Source: Nitrospirota bacterium
Lineage (GTDB): Bacteria > NPL-UPA2 > JAADIA01
Assembly (NCBI GenBank): GCA_013151555.1
Contig: JAADIA010000053.1
Location: forward strand, 1-5,417
DNA: 5,417 bases
Reading direction: 5' to 3'
Positions within the stretch are counted from its first letter, which is position 1; every line of letters starts with the position of its first letter. The position numbers were made by a program, and so were the translations under genes. The notes beneath the pieces were generated by a model that had not been told where the DNA came from, made no database searches, and saw nothing but the letters and a program-made list of their open reading frames with translations. Of this stretch, positions 4,908 to 5,417 are shown in pieces.

Positions 4908-5417
4908 CGTTCGCTTTCTCTCCCTGCTCTTCCCAGAATACAAGCAAGTTCATTAAAGTCCTTCACCAAATAATCGGCACCAGCTCTTTTTAAGGTATCT
5001 GCATTGTTGCCGGTCAATCTCCCAATGGCTACGATTCCTGCATCTTTAGCAATAGTCATGTCATGTTTTCCATCACCGATAAGCGCTGAACCAATTTGAA
5101 ATTGGGTAGGATTCATATTCAACACCTGTCGAATAATTTTAAAATGCTCCTTCCCTTTAGTCATCCCTGTGTCCCGGTAATCCGTTCCCAGCATCAGTTT
5201 AAAATATTTACTAATTCCGGCTTTACTCATTTTTGCTTCCACAACTGAAGGAGAACAGCTGCTAATGACAATCAATACGTAACCCGCCTGCCAAAATTGT
5301 TCGATTGCACCCGGCACATCCGGAAAGAGAGTGGGCTGAGACTCTTGAACAAGTACCCAAAATCGATCTATCAAATCTGTGACGTTTTCTGTTTTAGGGC
5401 TCTTTGATAATCGAAAG
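4904..5417 (-). CDS. HAD-superfamily hydrolase, phosphoglycolate-phosphatase-like (5' partial)
   Basis: The frame is open from the right edge of the window to TGA at 4906-4904, giving 170 visible residues. Three of the four HAD catalytic motifs are visible: motif II as VLIVISSCSPS, the motif III lysine in GMTKGKEHFK, and motif IV as ALIGDGKHDMTIAKDAGI with the Mg-binding aspartates. Motif I (DxDGT with the nucleophilic Asp) and the cap start must lie outside the window. The TTG at 5374-5372 is therefore not taken as the start: it would remove motif I, and codons upstream of it remain open. Such enzymes dephosphorylate small metabolites in the cytoplasm; the substrate cannot be read from the sequence. 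The sequence GRLTGNNADTLKRAGADYLVKDFNEL near the end is the usual C-terminal stretch of the family. It converges on the DUF3786 gene. Confidence 0.88.
   Translation of the reverse strand, partial: FRLSKSPKTENVTDLIDRFWVLVQESQPTLFPDVPGAIEQFWQAGYVLIVISSCSPSVVEAKMSKAGISKYFKLMLGTDYRDTGMTKGKEHFKIIRQVLNMNPTQFQIGSALIGDGKHDMTIAKDAGIVAIGRLTGNNADTLKRAGADYLVKDFNELACILGRAGRESER

Noticed and set aside
4904-5374. HAD gene starting at the TTG of 5374-5372
   Set aside because: The frame stays open to the window edge and the catalytic motif I would be missing, so the true start lies outside the window.

Overview
The window looks like chromosomal DNA of an anaerobic bacterium of middling GC content. Two gene families typical of strict anaerobes are present: a 2-hydroxyacyl-CoA dehydratase/activase-like protein and a DUF3786 protein. 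A C-terminal tail resembling the PEP-CTERM sorting signal enters at the left edge, which points to a Gram-negative-type envelope. Lineages such as Omnitrophota, Desulfobacterota or Nitrospirota would fit, but the phylum is an inference and cannot be settled here.

Layout. Positions 1-66 (+) are the 3' end of a gene with a PEP-CTERM-like tail. It converges on trpE (81-1601, -), the large subunit of anthranilate synthase. Six bases upstream of trpE ends a DUF2229/COG3581-type CoA-activase relative (1608-2867, -), so the two probably form one transcript from a promoter near 2981-3009. An intrinsic terminator (3011-3041, -) separates this pair from an upstream minus-strand group: a 61-residue four-cysteine protein (3105-3290) and an XRE-cupin regulator (3419-3967). 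The regulator has a well-formed promoter (TTGACA, 17 bp, TATCAT). Its -35 box and start-point region each carry one arm of a perfect 10-bp inverted repeat, a likely operator. Divergent from it, behind an extended -10 promoter, is a DUF3786 gene (4188-4801, +) broken by a one-base frameshift near 4620. It converges on a HAD-family hydrolase (4904 to the right edge, -) whose start lies outside the window.

Most notable is a 226-bp MITE/REPIN-like element (1572-1797) sitting across the junction of the activase and trpE genes. Its ends are near-identical inverted repeats of 21 and 22 bases. The element supplies about 60 extra residues to the C-terminus of the activase and about ten residues, including the start codon, to the N-terminus of TrpE. 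The insertion has therefore apparently rewritten both protein ends and the translation start of trpE without breaking either reading frame.

Functionally, trpE makes anthranilate from chorismate, but no trpG or other trp gene accompanies it here. The XRE-cupin protein probably controls its own promoter and perhaps the divergent DUF3786 gene. I see no CRISPR array, tRNA, rRNA, transposase or complete new defence system.
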